Shown piece by piece: positions 50,507-59,330 of a stretch of 64,000 nucleotides of DNA. The notes under the pieces were generated by a model. The model saw only the letters and a list, made by a program, of their open reading frames with translations, did not search any database and was not told the origin of the DNA. Source of the DNA: an uncultured Muribaculaceae bacterium (lineage in GTDB: Bacteria; Bacteroidota; Bacteroidia; Bacteroidales; Muribaculaceae); assembly GCA_910578385.1 (NCBI GenBank), contig CAJTQV010000005.1, positions 124,001 to 188,000 of the forward strand. Reading direction: 5' to 3'. How positions within the stretch are numbered: position 1 is the first letter of the stretch; every line of letters begins with the position of its first letter. The position numbers and the translations under genes were made by a program.

Positions 50507-53500
50507 ATCAGTTTAAGCAGCGTTTCGTCATAGAATTTCATACCTTCAAGAATAATCACAGGTGCGACAAAGCTGAAAGGCTTGCCGGTGCGCGCCTCGT
50601 CGAGGGCATTGCGGAACTCGGGCATGTTCTGCACATAGCCCGTGATATTGAGAGACTGGCACGCCTGCTGCAATGTCAGCGGGTTGACGCTCCAGCCGAA
50701 AAGATAGCTGGCCGCCTGATAAAACCAGCCACAGAACTCTGTGAATTTCTGAGCATTCTGGGTCTTACCCCCGAACATGAGACGTGTGCCGATCGCACTG
50801 ATGATTGCCGGAGTCAGCGAATTTGTAAACTCGATCGGACGGCTCACATTGTCCTTGCCGATAAGTTCGAATCCGGACTCTCCGATAATCTCGGATGGCT
50901 GTTCGTTCTGCGGACGCAACAGAGGCGAGATGCCTTTGGCCAGACCCTTTGAGACCTCATACTTTATGTCGGGGTCATGCAGTGCCGGCAATTTGATTTC
51001 CTGCCAGCCCGCCAGTGTGTTCTGCATGTGCTCCTGTCCATAGCCGAGAATGAAGGATTTGCCATAATATTCATTCGCGCTCTTGGGATCGAGTGTGTTG
51101 AGCCACTGGAAAAGACGCGAACCTTTTCCGGCGAAAGTCACACGCACAAGCGGACGCTGTTTAGGCGACCATTCCTGATCGGAGGTACGGTTGAGGTCGT
51201 CGATCAGTTTGTGGGCAATCTGTCCGGCATAATACATCAGCAGACCCGTGACATACAGGTTAACGCACATCAGCTCCTTGCAATTGGCGGCGATGCCGTT
51301 ATAGAGATCTCCGAGCTGGCTGTCGTCAAGACGGTTCACAATCTGGTCGAAGAAGTAGGGAGCCGTCTGTTCGTTGTACGTATTATTGCCGAAATTCAGG
51401 CCGACCATCTGGATATGATGTTTTGAGCATATGTCAATCAGCACTTCCCGCAGTCTCGGGAATTTCCCGACTGTGTGCGACACTCTCTGGGCCGCGAATC
51501 TGATGGAGTTCTGCTTGATCATCGTCACACCGTTTTTCAGATAGAAAAGCGCTGATATGTCGGTTGTGCTTCCTCCCACATCAAAGCAGAGGTTCAGCAC
51601 ATTTGCTTCTGTTCCTACTGTGGCGGATATGTAATTGGCAACAGCCTCGGCCTCAGAGAGACTCGGATTGGCCGAGGGATTGGTCATCGTGTAAAGGGGC
51701 TGCGGATTGTATTCCACCGGTTTCTTGGAATCGTCGGGCATGAAGTCTTCATCCGGTTCAGGGACAGCAGTTTTCTCCTCATCACCGCCACCGAACGCGT
51801 TTCCTCCGAAAGCTCCTCCTCCGAAAGACGTACCGCCACCGAAGGCACCACCTCCGAATGAACCACCTCCAAACGAACTGTTACCGGCCTCTGGAGCCTT
51901 GGGTTGTTCCGCCGGTTGCGCACCGAAGGCATTCCCTCCGAAGCCACCGGCAGCCGCACCGCCAAACCCGGCAGAACTTCCGAAGCCACCGCCGAACGCG
52001 GAGGTGCCGGTCGTACCGAATCCGCCTGCGGCATCACCTGATGTACCGAAAGCACCGGTTCCGCCACCGATTGAACCGGTATTGGTGTACCTGCTGACAT
52101 TTAGGTTGATACGGTCACCTGATGTGTCGAGCACCGGCGAGATTGTCTTCAGGTTATCCCATATGCTCTGATAGGAATAAAGAAGGGGTCCCGACATGGC
52201 CGACGGATATGACCACTTGACGCTCTCAGGCACAAATCCCTCGGCAAAAAGGGTGGCGTATACCTGAAGCATCAGTGTGCGCAGGAATGCGCTCTTGTGC
52301 GCCTTGTCATCATCGTTGTCCTCCCATTTCATGTTGTGGATCTGTATGACATCACCCACTCCATTGGGATAGTTGAGAGTAATCTCCTTATTGTTGGAGT
52401 TGGCAAAGGGAAGATTGTCGGTGAAGCAAGGGAAGCCGCCTACAACCTCTCTCCCATTTCTGCTCTTGATGGTCTCACCCGCCTGAAGAGCCGGAAGACG
52501 GCGGTGGTCATGCAGTGTGAGCACACTCTTTATTGCATTTGACTTGACTGCCGGACCGGTGCCCTGGAAGAAGAACACCTGATTCTCGCGCGGGAATACA
52601 GGGCGACCCGGAAGTTCGTTTCCGAGCAGGGAGACACGCTGGTTACGGAATTCAAATCCCTGCTCACGGATAGTGTTGTTGGTGGTCGAGAATGCGATCG
52701 AGGTGTTGGTGCTTCCGAAGTCTATGCCTACACGCGCGGCCTGGAGCGAACCATGCGCGCCGGGACGCATCCAGTCGTGCGGCAGCGTGCTCCCCTGCGC
52801 AGAGCTGTAGTTTATAAGAAGATAACCACCCTCGTTGCCGGTCGGAGCCTGCAGGCGCACACCCTTGAACGGTTTGTTGGAGCGGTAAATCTCATACTTA
52901 TAGGCATTGTCGGCCACGGCCTCGTCCGATACCACCATAAGCTCAGCCTTGACACGCTGTTCGGGGGCGGTGATGCGGCCTTCCTCACTCAGAAGGACCG
53001 GAGCCTTGTCCTTGTCGACCAATATCCGGAAATAGCCCTGATCCATCTCACCCACAAATGGGAAAGCACGATATGACTGGGTCTTTCCGTTGTGGGGTAA
53101 TTCATTGTACATGAAATAGGCATCCCACTGAGGAGAGATGAAATTGGGCCATATGAGGATGTCGGAATTCTTTATCTCCCCGTCGGAGGTATAGACCTTG
53201 TTTATCTGGCGCCGTTTGCCCGACTCGGTGACAAGGGTGAGCTCCACCTCAAGATTACCGGTGCGGACATTGGGGTCGTATGTCGCCTTGAGCGTTGACT
53301 CTATGGCATTGGCGTTGGAGGAGAGGCCGACAAGCGCGGCGGCATTCTTGCCAAACACGTTGAGTCCCTGCGCGCTGAGTGGCAATGCGAAGAATGCCTT
53401 GCCGTCCATACCCTTTATGTCGGCCTGCAATACGAGCACCGGAAGGTTGGCAATCTCATCCGGACTGATGTTGAGGTCAAGTTTGGCGATATGCGAGTCA

Positions 53501-54483
53501 TCCGGAAGCAGAAGATTCTTAGGGTCAAATTTTATATTGCCCGCAGTCTCGCTGTCGGAGATCATACCCTCCACTCCGTAGAGCACATCCTCAAAGCAGA
53601 AGAGCTTGCTGAACGGGCCGCCGAAGTCCGCGCTGACCGGAGGAGTGCTTCCTATCGACAGCTCGAAACCGTCACGCGCAGCCCTGTCCTCGATTTCCTT
53701 TTTCCAGTTAGTCAGGATGGTGCGTGCCGATGAGTAGTTCACGCCCTCGCCCGCAGGGAGATTGCTGTAGTATTCTTCCGCGCTGCCGAGTTTGTCGAGT
53801 ATGTGGCTTACATATGCGTGGAGAGTGGCAATCTGCATGGGCTTCATCGATGACTTCAGCGGATCGATGAACTTGCCTGTCACCACATCCACCCAGGGCA
53901 GCTCGTCTGACGGCTCGCACCTGTAACCGGTCGAGGTGAAGAGCAGAGACTCCGGAGCCGACGCGCCGACAACCTGATTGCGGTATTTTATGACATTGAT
54001 ATAGGGGACAGCCGTCTGATTGTCGGTAAGATTCTGGTCGCACCAGCGGTTTCTGCGGCGGAGCAGCATGTTGCCGAACGCACCCTTGGGCTCATACACA
54101 TTGGCGGTATTGGCGATATCCTTACCGTCGCTGTACGCAAGGTCAATACGGCTCACCGAGATATGGGCATAGTCAAGAGCCATGCACGCTATCAGACCGC
54201 GCCATTCATCGACAAGCTGGGTGTAGTAGCCCACAAGGTTTGTCTTCTCGTTCGACATCCCGTTTGTGGCCACATGGTCAATCGCCGTCTTGAAAAGATC
54301 CACTCGGGCAAAAGCCGTCGGTATTCCCGACACTAACTGACCCACATTCGTGTTCTCGCTCAGCGTCGGGGTGATGATATTCTTTATGAAGACCGTAGTG
54401 TTTTCAAGCGGTTTCCACTGGTCGAGAGAACCTGAGGGCACCGCCGCCGGATTTACATCTATCGTCAGAACTTTATTGGCCAT
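50503..54483 (-). CDS. 1326-aa Hsp70/actin-like protein with FG-rich insertion
   Basis: The N-terminal 580 residues match nothing I know. Then comes a phosphate-1 loop of the actin/Hsp70 type (ARVGIDFGSTNTSIAF, about 580-595) and, some 380 residues later, the phosphate-2 loop (CFDVGGSTTDISALF, about 970). Between them, about residues 803-901, is a Gly-rich low-complexity stretch with thirteen Phe-Gly pairs, as in GAFGGGTSFGGG. A C-terminal part follows (VRVTFAGKGSRLFQWLNTL near 1120). It is most likely an ATPase that forms a filament or clamp. It overlaps the 575-aa gene by four bases and follows the tubulin-like gene after three. Confidence 0.8.
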   Translation of the reverse strand: MANKVLTIDVNPAAVPSGSLDQWKPLENTTVFIKNIITPTLSENTNVGQLVSGIPTAFARVDLFKTAIDHVATNGMSNEKTNLVGYYTQLVDEWRGLIACMALDYAHISVSRIDLAYSDGKDIANTANVYEPKGAFGNMLLRRRNRWCDQNLTDNQTAVPYINVIKYRNQVVGASAPESLLFTSTGYRCEPSDELPWVDVVTGKFIDPLKSSMKPMQIATLHAYVSHILDKLGSAEEYYSNLPAGEGVNYSSARTILTNWKKEIEDRAARDGFELSIGSTPPVSADFGGPFSKLFCFEDVLYGVEGMISDSETAGNIKFDPKNLLLPDDSHIAKLDLNISPDEIANLPVLVLQADIKGMDGKAFFALPLSAQGLNVFGKNAAALVGLSSNANAIESTLKATYDPNVRTGNLEVELTLVTESGKRRQINKVYTSDGEIKNSDILIWPNFISPQWDAYFMYNELPHNGKTQSYRAFPFVGEMDQGYFRILVDKDKAPVLLSEEGRITAPEQRVKAELMVVSDEAVADNAYKYEIYRSNKPFKGVRLQAPTGNEGGYLLINYSSAQGSTLPHDWMRPGAHGSLQAARVGIDFGSTNTSIAFSTTNNTIREQGFEFRNQRVSLLGNELPGRPVFPRENQVFFFQGTGPAVKSNAIKSVLTLHDHRRLPALQAGETIKSRNGREVVGGFPCFTDNLPFANSNNKEITLNYPNGVGDVIQIHNMKWEDNDDDKAHKSAFLRTLMLQVYATLFAEGFVPESVKWSYPSAMSGPLLYSYQSIWDNLKTISPVLDTSGDRINLNVSRYTNTGSIGGGTGAFGTSGDAAGGFGTTGTSAFGGGFGSSAGFGGAAAGGFGGNAFGAQPAEQPKAPEAGNSSFGGGSFGGGAFGGGTSFGGGAFGGNAFGGGDEEKTAVPEPDEDFMPDDSKKPVEYNPQPLYTMTNPSANPSLSEAEAVANYISATVGTEANVLNLCFDVGGSTTDISALFYLKNGVTMIKQNSIRFAAQRVSHTVGKFPRLREVLIDICSKHHIQMVGLNFGNNTYNEQTAPYFFDQIVNRLDDSQLGDLYNGIAANCKELMCVNLYVTGLLMYYAGQIAHKLIDDLNRTSDQEWSPKQRPLVRVTFAGKGSRLFQWLNTLDPKSANEYYGKSFILGYGQEHMQNTLAGWQEIKLPALHDPDIKYEVSKGLAKGISPLLRPQNEQPSEIIGESGFELIGKDNVSRPIEFTNSLTPAIISAIGTRLMFGGKTQNAQKFTEFCGWFYQAASYLFGWSVNPLTLQQACQSLNITGYVQNMPEFRNALDEARTGKPFSFVAPVIILEGMKFYDETLLKLI

Positions 54484-54486
54484 GGT

Positions 54487-56154
54487 CTATGCGTTAAAAT
54501 GTTGGGCTATCGTGATAGCGTTGTACATCTGTGCGAGGAATTCCTCTTTGAGGTTGCCGGCTTGCTTTTCATCGGGAAGGGAGTCCTCTTTCTTGAGAAT
54601 GCTGATGAGCGTGTTGAAACGCTTGTCTGCTCCGGATCCGAACCCGAGGCCGGTCTTGTCCCAGTGGTGAAAGTCGTCGGCAAAGATTGTGCCGGGGTCG
54701 ATGTCGCGCAGCTCGTTTATGTTCGTGCGGAAAGCCTCGGGCGAGAATATGAACTTTCCGGCCTTGACCGACCGGAATATCTGGTATATCCAGCCGAACA
54801 CCACGTCATTTTTCACGAACTTGTAACCGAACTCCTTCAGGTAGCTGTCAATCTCCTCGCACTGCGCGTCATTAAGATCGTTGTATTCGGGAAATTTTGC
54901 CTCGTCAAGATAGTTGAGGAGCACGGCGGTTCCTGTGGTGCCCTCATGTGCGCCGCCGAACTTCGAGAGAACGATATGCGCGAACGAGAGGAGCGCCCCG
55001 AGCTTGTTCTCGAACACCTCGCTCTTCTCGCTGCCCACGAAACTTGCGCCCGAAAGCTGCATGTTGCCGTTATCGTCAACAAGTACGGTGCGGAAGTCAT
55101 ATTCCGCCTCGCCTATCTGTTCGAGTGCCGCGCGGTCGGCGTTGAAGAAGTCATAGGCGGCCGCCGCGCACATGAGCTCCGCCACATGGCAGGCATTGCG
55201 CTGCTCATGACCTCCGGTCACGACGTTTCCGGAAGACGTTTCCGAGTAGTTTATTTTCAACCCTGTTGGCCAGCCTATGTGATACATGCGCTTGTAGGTG
55301 CTCCTCACCGTTGGGTCATCGTTATAGAAGCTGAGCGCAGCCTGCGAATTGAGCGCGAAATTATGTGAGTCGGCTACAACTTTGTCGTTGCTTATCTGGC
55401 TGGCCGTAGGGGCATTGAACGAGAAATAATCCGTCAGAAGAGTCGAGCCGAAGAGAACCTTGTCGAGGTTCAGCACATTGTTGCCGCCGGTCAGAATCTT
55501 CAGCGCCTCGCTGACGGCGATCGGGATTACCGGTATTGAAGATGCCCCGGTACCGCCGAACACACTTCCGAATACGAACACGCGGGCTTGCGCCGCATGT
55601 TTGTTGAGAAGGTCAAGATACTCTGCAAGCTCGCGCTCCTGCGACTTTACATTCGCAGTGCCGCTCTTGGCATTGATGGCAGCCTCGATTATGCCGTGAT
55701 ACATGAGCATGGATCCCAGATGAGTCTGCGCACGGTATCCGTGGTCGAGCTTGAACTGCTGCACGGTGTCGCGTTCGAAAAGCAGGTCGGAAAGATCCTG
55801 ATTGTCCTGACGCTGGCGGTCATTCAGGTTCTTCGTGGCCGCGAGGGCATTGAGCGTCATGCGGTTTGCCGTGGAATAATCCGTGAAGAACCGGTATAGA
55901 TTCAATTTGGCGGAGAAGAAAGTATTGCTCCGCTGCTCACCACCTTTTGTGGCATTGTCATGGGTCTTTACACGGTTATACAGCTCGATAAGATTCTCCA
56001 CACGGTCTTTGTTGCCGTTGTTCTGGTCTGTATCGAGGGTGAGAATCTCGATGGTATGATTGTCAAACAGCCCGGCCGCACAGAGATGCACGAATGATTC
56101 GAGGCACCGCATGCCGGTGCCTCCGATGGCTATCAGAAATAATTTGTCGTTCAT
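54487..56154 (-). CDS. tubulin-like GTPase protein
   Basis: The 555-aa protein starts LFLIAIGGTGMRCLES and has, near residue 195, the VFVFGSVFGGTGASSIPVIP stretch, the counterpart of the tubulin/FtsZ GTP-binding GGGTGSG loop. This pairing fits the Tubulin_2 (tubulin-like) family, which is found in uncharacterised multi-gene loci. The rest, with conserved-looking FDFRTVLVDDNGN and HIVLSKFGGAHEG segments, is helical. It probably binds GTP and polymerises or acts as a scaffold, together with the actin-like protein encoded three bases downstream. It is cytosolic with no membrane segment. Confidence 0.83.
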   Translation of the reverse strand: MNDKLFLIAIGGTGMRCLESFVHLCAAGLFDNHTIEILTLDTDQNNGNKDRVENLIELYNRVKTHDNATKGGEQRSNTFFSAKLNLYRFFTDYSTANRMTLNALAATKNLNDRQRQDNQDLSDLLFERDTVQQFKLDHGYRAQTHLGSMLMYHGIIEAAINAKSGTANVKSQERELAEYLDLLNKHAAQARVFVFGSVFGGTGASSIPVIPIAVSEALKILTGGNNVLNLDKVLFGSTLLTDYFSFNAPTASQISNDKVVADSHNFALNSQAALSFYNDDPTVRSTYKRMYHIGWPTGLKINYSETSSGNVVTGGHEQRNACHVAELMCAAAAYDFFNADRAALEQIGEAEYDFRTVLVDDNGNMQLSGASFVGSEKSEVFENKLGALLSFAHIVLSKFGGAHEGTTGTAVLLNYLDEAKFPEYNDLNDAQCEEIDSYLKEFGYKFVKNDVVFGWIYQIFRSVKAGKFIFSPEAFRTNINELRDIDPGTIFADDFHHWDKTGLGFGSGADKRFNTLISILKKEDSLPDEKQAGNLKEEFLAQMYNAITIAQHFNA

Positions 56155-56187
56155 TGGCTTGGGTTTATATTGATGGAGCCGGCTGCT

Positions 56188-56529
56188 TTAGAACCATCTG
56201 CCTACTTTGGAGGAGGGGAACATCTTGCTCACGCAGAAACCGATGATGATGTAAAGCAGAACGCTGACACCCGTGGCGATGGCCGCGTGCATGAGATATG
56301 CTGACTTGATTGTAGGCACAGTGATGCCCTGGCCGATGAAGAAATTGATGAGAAATCCGACAACTCCTGTGGCCACACAGAGAATCCAGAACCACAGGCG
56401 GCAGGTTGCGGTGCCGGGGTTATTGGGCTTGTAGAGAACCATGTTGGCAATCAGAGTTGCGATAAGGAAGAAAATCACCATTACAACGATAGCCCACATA
56501 TAGGCTGAAGTCAAAGAAACTTGATCCAT
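56188..56529 (-). CDS. small three-helix membrane protein
   Basis: The 113-aa protein has three hydrophobic segments (about 10-32, 44-65, 77-101) and little soluble sequence. No family is recognised. It lies 36 bases after the vWA-like gene and 33 before the tubulin-like gene, so it may anchor the complex in the inner membrane. Confidence 0.75.
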   Translation of the reverse strand: MDQVSLTSAYMWAIVVMVIFFLIATLIANMVLYKPNNPGTATCRLWFWILCVATGVVGFLINFFIGQGITVPTIKSAYLMHAAIATGVSVLLYIIIGFCVSKMFPSSKVGRWF

Positions 56530-56565
56530 TTTATTTAGTTGTTATTTTGTTTGTAAATCGGTTTA

Positions 56566-58086
56566 TCACTCGGCGAGAGTCTTAAGATAGTAGGTATAGA
56601 GCACACGGCCTATCGGACTGCTGCTTGCGGCGGTCAACGTCTCCTTGACCGAGTCGGCGAGCGAGGGATTTCCGGCCCAGCTGAAGAATGCCTGAGCGTT
56701 CTCTATTTCCGCTTCCGCTTTTGCAATCACCACATTCACGCGGATAAGATCGCTTGCAGGCAACCCTCCGGGGAACGTACCGTTGAACTGCTGGTCAAAA
56801 TCAACGACGATTTCCTCACATCTGCGGCCATAATCTATAGCCGGTTCGGAGTGTCCGGTAAGAACCATGGTGATTTCCGGATTCTTTATCGTGTCCATAT
56901 CTTCCGGACTGATTGAGTCGTTCTGTGCCACAGCCTTCATGGTCTCCTGCATGTCGAAAACCCTGATTTCAACCTCCTTGATATAGAAACCGTCCTGGGC
57001 ACCGAAGTCCACGTAAAGCCGGCTGAGAAGGTGGGTGTAGACATCATCCTCGGGAACACCTTTCTGCTTGAAAGCATCGGCATTCTCTATGGCCTGCTTC
57101 CATGTCACCCCGAGAGGATAGTATTCGGCAAAGGCGCCTACACCCTTGTCGAGCGGGGCGAACTGGCCCTGCTTGCCCGAAGCATCGGCATACGGCTGGC
57201 TGTAGCTGAAATAATCTTCAGGGCCGCTGTTTTCCATTACAGCCGTAACGTTATCCTGCCCTTTTCCGTTATGGTAGTTGCCCCCTTGTTTGAGCGAGAT
57301 ATATTTGGAGAAGGTCGGATAATCGAAGTCATGGCCACCCAACACATATTTCTCCATGTCGGGAGCGGTCATCTGAACAGCATTCTCCACAAGACGCGCC
57401 AGACGTTTGGTATTGTCGTCAAACACCGTAAGGAACATGTGTTTGGCTTTGCCGTTCTCCGTGAAGTCCCACTTATAGAAAATAATATTGTTGCCATCGG
57501 CAAGCCATTTTATGAAATAAGCCTTGGCATATGCCGCCTTCTCGACTATGCCATTCTTATATTCCTCGAAGTCGGTCATGAGAAGGGCCGGACGGTTGCT
57601 TTCGACAATCTGGGCAAGAGTTTTCTCGATTGGAGCCTGCTGCTTGTCATAGCTTGCCGGATTGAGCATGTAGTTGTACAGTTGGGTGTGGCTCATGTCA
57701 AGTTCCGTGATTTTCTGGTCGGCAAGCCCATAGAACTTGATGGCGCTGTTGGCAGCGAGTTTATTGATGACTGCCTGAAGCACCTCCTTGCTCTGTGGTG
57801 TCGCGTAGGCGAAGTTCATGCCGTCTGACATATCGACATAGACGGACGCACCGTCACCTAACAGATGCGGTTTATTTGTCATCGCGACATACTTGTCGAG
57901 GTGGGCACGTTTGAAGGAATAGTCGGTTGACGGCCAGAGCCACCATGCAAGAAAGCCGATTACTGCGGCAGCTGCAATCACACCGATTACAACCGGAGCC
58001 TTCGAAGATGATTTCTGTCTGCCTGTTCTTCTTGAACTGTTCGAATGTCTGGAACGGGAAGATGATTGGGAAGTCCTGCGAGCCAT
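56566..58086 (-). CDS. membrane-anchored vWA-like protein
   Basis: The 506-aa protein has an Arg/Ser-rich cytosolic start (RSRHSNSSRRTGRQKSSSK), one membrane helix (VVIGVIAAAAVIGFLAWWL, about 32-50) and a large periplasmic part. Near residue 85 it reads SVYVDMSDGMNFAY, resembling a vWA first metal-site loop (DxSxS form, with DG in place of the last Ser); LLMTDFEEYKNG near 168 can supply the later acidic residue. Such domains bind metals and protein partners. As the first gene of the operon it may be the outward sensor. It is preceded by a strong minus-strand promoter. Confidence 0.7.
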   Translation of the reverse strand: MARRTSQSSSRSRHSNSSRRTGRQKSSSKAPVVIGVIAAAAVIGFLAWWLWPSTDYSFKRAHLDKYVAMTNKPHLLGDGASVYVDMSDGMNFAYATPQSKEVLQAVINKLAANSAIKFYGLADQKITELDMSHTQLYNYMLNPASYDKQQAPIEKTLAQIVESNRPALLMTDFEEYKNGIVEKAAYAKAYFIKWLADGNNIIFYKWDFTENGKAKHMFLTVFDDNTKRLARLVENAVQMTAPDMEKYVLGGHDFDYPTFSKYISLKQGGNYHNGKGQDNVTAVMENSGPEDYFSYSQPYADASGKQGQFAPLDKGVGAFAEYYPLGVTWKQAIENADAFKQKGVPEDDVYTHLLSRLYVDFGAQDGFYIKEVEIRVFDMQETMKAVAQNDSISPEDMDTIKNPEITMVLTGHSEPAIDYGRRCEEIVVDFDQQFNGTFPGGLPASDLIRVNVVIAKAEAEIENAQAFFSWAGNPSLADSVKETLTAASSSPIGRVLYTYYLKTLAE

Positions 58087-58212
58087 GGTATATTTATGCT
58101 AAAAGTTCTGAAGATGTGTTTGCAACGCATTCCCGTCTCATTAAATTACGATTGACCTCTGGGAAGCCGGTCTATGACAATTCGATGGCTGTCCGGGAAA
58201 TTACGTGTATTG

Positions 58213-58243
58213 CAAATTTACAATAATTTTCAGTCATATCAAA
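58213..58243 (-). promoter_or_regulatory. promoter of the Ter/tubulin/actin-like operon
   Basis: On the minus strand TTTG (58243-58240) and TAAATTTG (58220-58213) are 19 nt apart. The leader to ATG 58086 is about 120 bases. Confidence 0.75.
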
Positions 58244-58316
58244 GCAGAATGTTGAAAATGTGTTGAAAAACATACCGTGTTATAATTTCTCGCCCATACC
58301 CCGCGGATCGATTCCG

Positions 58317-58634
58317 TCAAATGAAGCGGTGGGCGTCGCGGGTTGTCTTTTTGCGGAGGGTCTCGGCGAAGGCCTCGGTCAGGTCGATGCCGGTCTGGTT
58401 GGCAAGGCAGGTCAGCACCCACAGCACGTCGGCCATCTCCTCGCGCAGGTTGGCGCGAGGGTCGGTCAGGTCGCCCGGCTTGGCCACCTGGTCGCCGTAG
58501 GTGCGCGCCATGACCCGGGCAAGTTCCCCTGTCTCTTCGGTGAGCAGCACCATGTTGGTCAGCTCTGAAAAATAGCCGCCGCCGATGGTCTCTATCCATC
58601 GGTCGACGGCTTTCTGCATTTCTTCAAGTGTCAT
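58317..58634 (-). CDS. MazG-like nucleotide pyrophosphohydrolase
   Basis: The 105-aa protein has the MazG fold signature: LLTEETGELARVMAR (ExxE helix) and, 30 residues later, LREEMADVLWVLTCLANQ (ExxD helix), which bind magnesium. Such enzymes hydrolyse NTPs to NMPs and clear non-canonical nucleotides. Single short domains like this are usual in Bacteroidetes. It lies upstream of the Ter operon promoter on the same strand, with a gap of about 100 bases to that promoter. Confidence 0.9.
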   Translation of the reverse strand: MTLEEMQKAVDRWIETIGGGYFSELTNMVLLTEETGELARVMARTYGDQVAKPGDLTDPRANLREEMADVLWVLTCLANQTGIDLTEAFAETLRKKTTRDAHRFI

Positions 58635-58691
58635 ATCACTCTTTTGTGGGACCGGGGGGCAGCTCTTGCTTCTGTCCGCGGTCCGGGTTTG

Positions 58692-59225
58692 TCATATCAG
58701 TCGGAGAGCGCGGAGTTCGTCGTATATCTCCATGCCTGAGAGGGTGCGGCGGCGCGAGAGTGTGCGGGCGAACTCCTCGATGGCCGGGTGCAGCCGCGAG
58801 TTGGCGAATATGCGGCGCATACCGGTCGTGGTCTTGCGGTAGAGGGTATCGACCTCGTCGGTCTCAAGCGAGCATGTGTCGGCACCCTCAGCCTCCATCT
58901 CGGCGCGGATGCGGTCGAGAATCTCGTCGGGCACCTCGGTGCCGAGACGCACCATGGATCGCGCCATGACGTTCGAGACCACCATCGCCGAAGTGATGTA
59001 GAAGTTGTGAATCAGGTTGTTCCATGTCGATTTGGGTGAAATCGAAGGAGAACCCGTGAAGTAATATTCGTGCGAGAACGACACCATCGGGCCTTCGGCG
59101 TCGAGCGAGACCGTGGCTATGCGGTCGATCGCGTCGAGGGCGGCAAGCGAGATGGCCATGCCCGCCAGACCGTATGCGCGGTCATCCTCGTTGAGATATG
59201 CGAGTGTAAGTCTGTCTGTGCTCAT
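58692..59225 (-). CDS. conserved hypothetical protein
   Basis: The 177-aa product begins MSTDRLTLAYLNEDDRAYGL; an in-frame ATG at 59270 would add 15 residues with no coding character, so 59225 is preferred. It is soluble, largely helical (SLAALDAIDRIATVSL, SAMVVSNVMARSMVRLG) and rich in Arg/Glu at its end. I do not recognise a domain; it resembles conserved Bacteroidales proteins of unknown function. A 17-base palindrome lies 46 bases upstream. Confidence 0.75.
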   Translation of the reverse strand: MSTDRLTLAYLNEDDRAYGLAGMAISLAALDAIDRIATVSLDAEGPMVSFSHEYYFTGSPSISPKSTWNNLIHNFYITSAMVVSNVMARSMVRLGTEVPDEILDRIRAEMEAEGADTCSLETDEVDTLYRKTTTGMRRIFANSRLHPAIEEFARTLSRRRTLSGMEIYDELRALRLI

Positions 59226-59270
59226 TTTCGTAAATTGAAACTCAGATTCTGTAGCTCGGCCTTCATGCAC

Positions 59271-59287
59271 CGTACCGTAACGGTACG
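59271..59287. promoter_or_regulatory. 8+1+8 palindrome, operator-like
   Basis: CGTACCGT and ACGGTACG flank a single A, in the 105-base gap between the barrel gene stop and the hypothetical gene's start. It has the form of a dimeric regulator site. Confidence 0.45.
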
Positions 59288-59330
59288 TTATGAGGCCTTA
59301 ATTCTTTAACGCGTGCGGGGGCGGTTTGTT

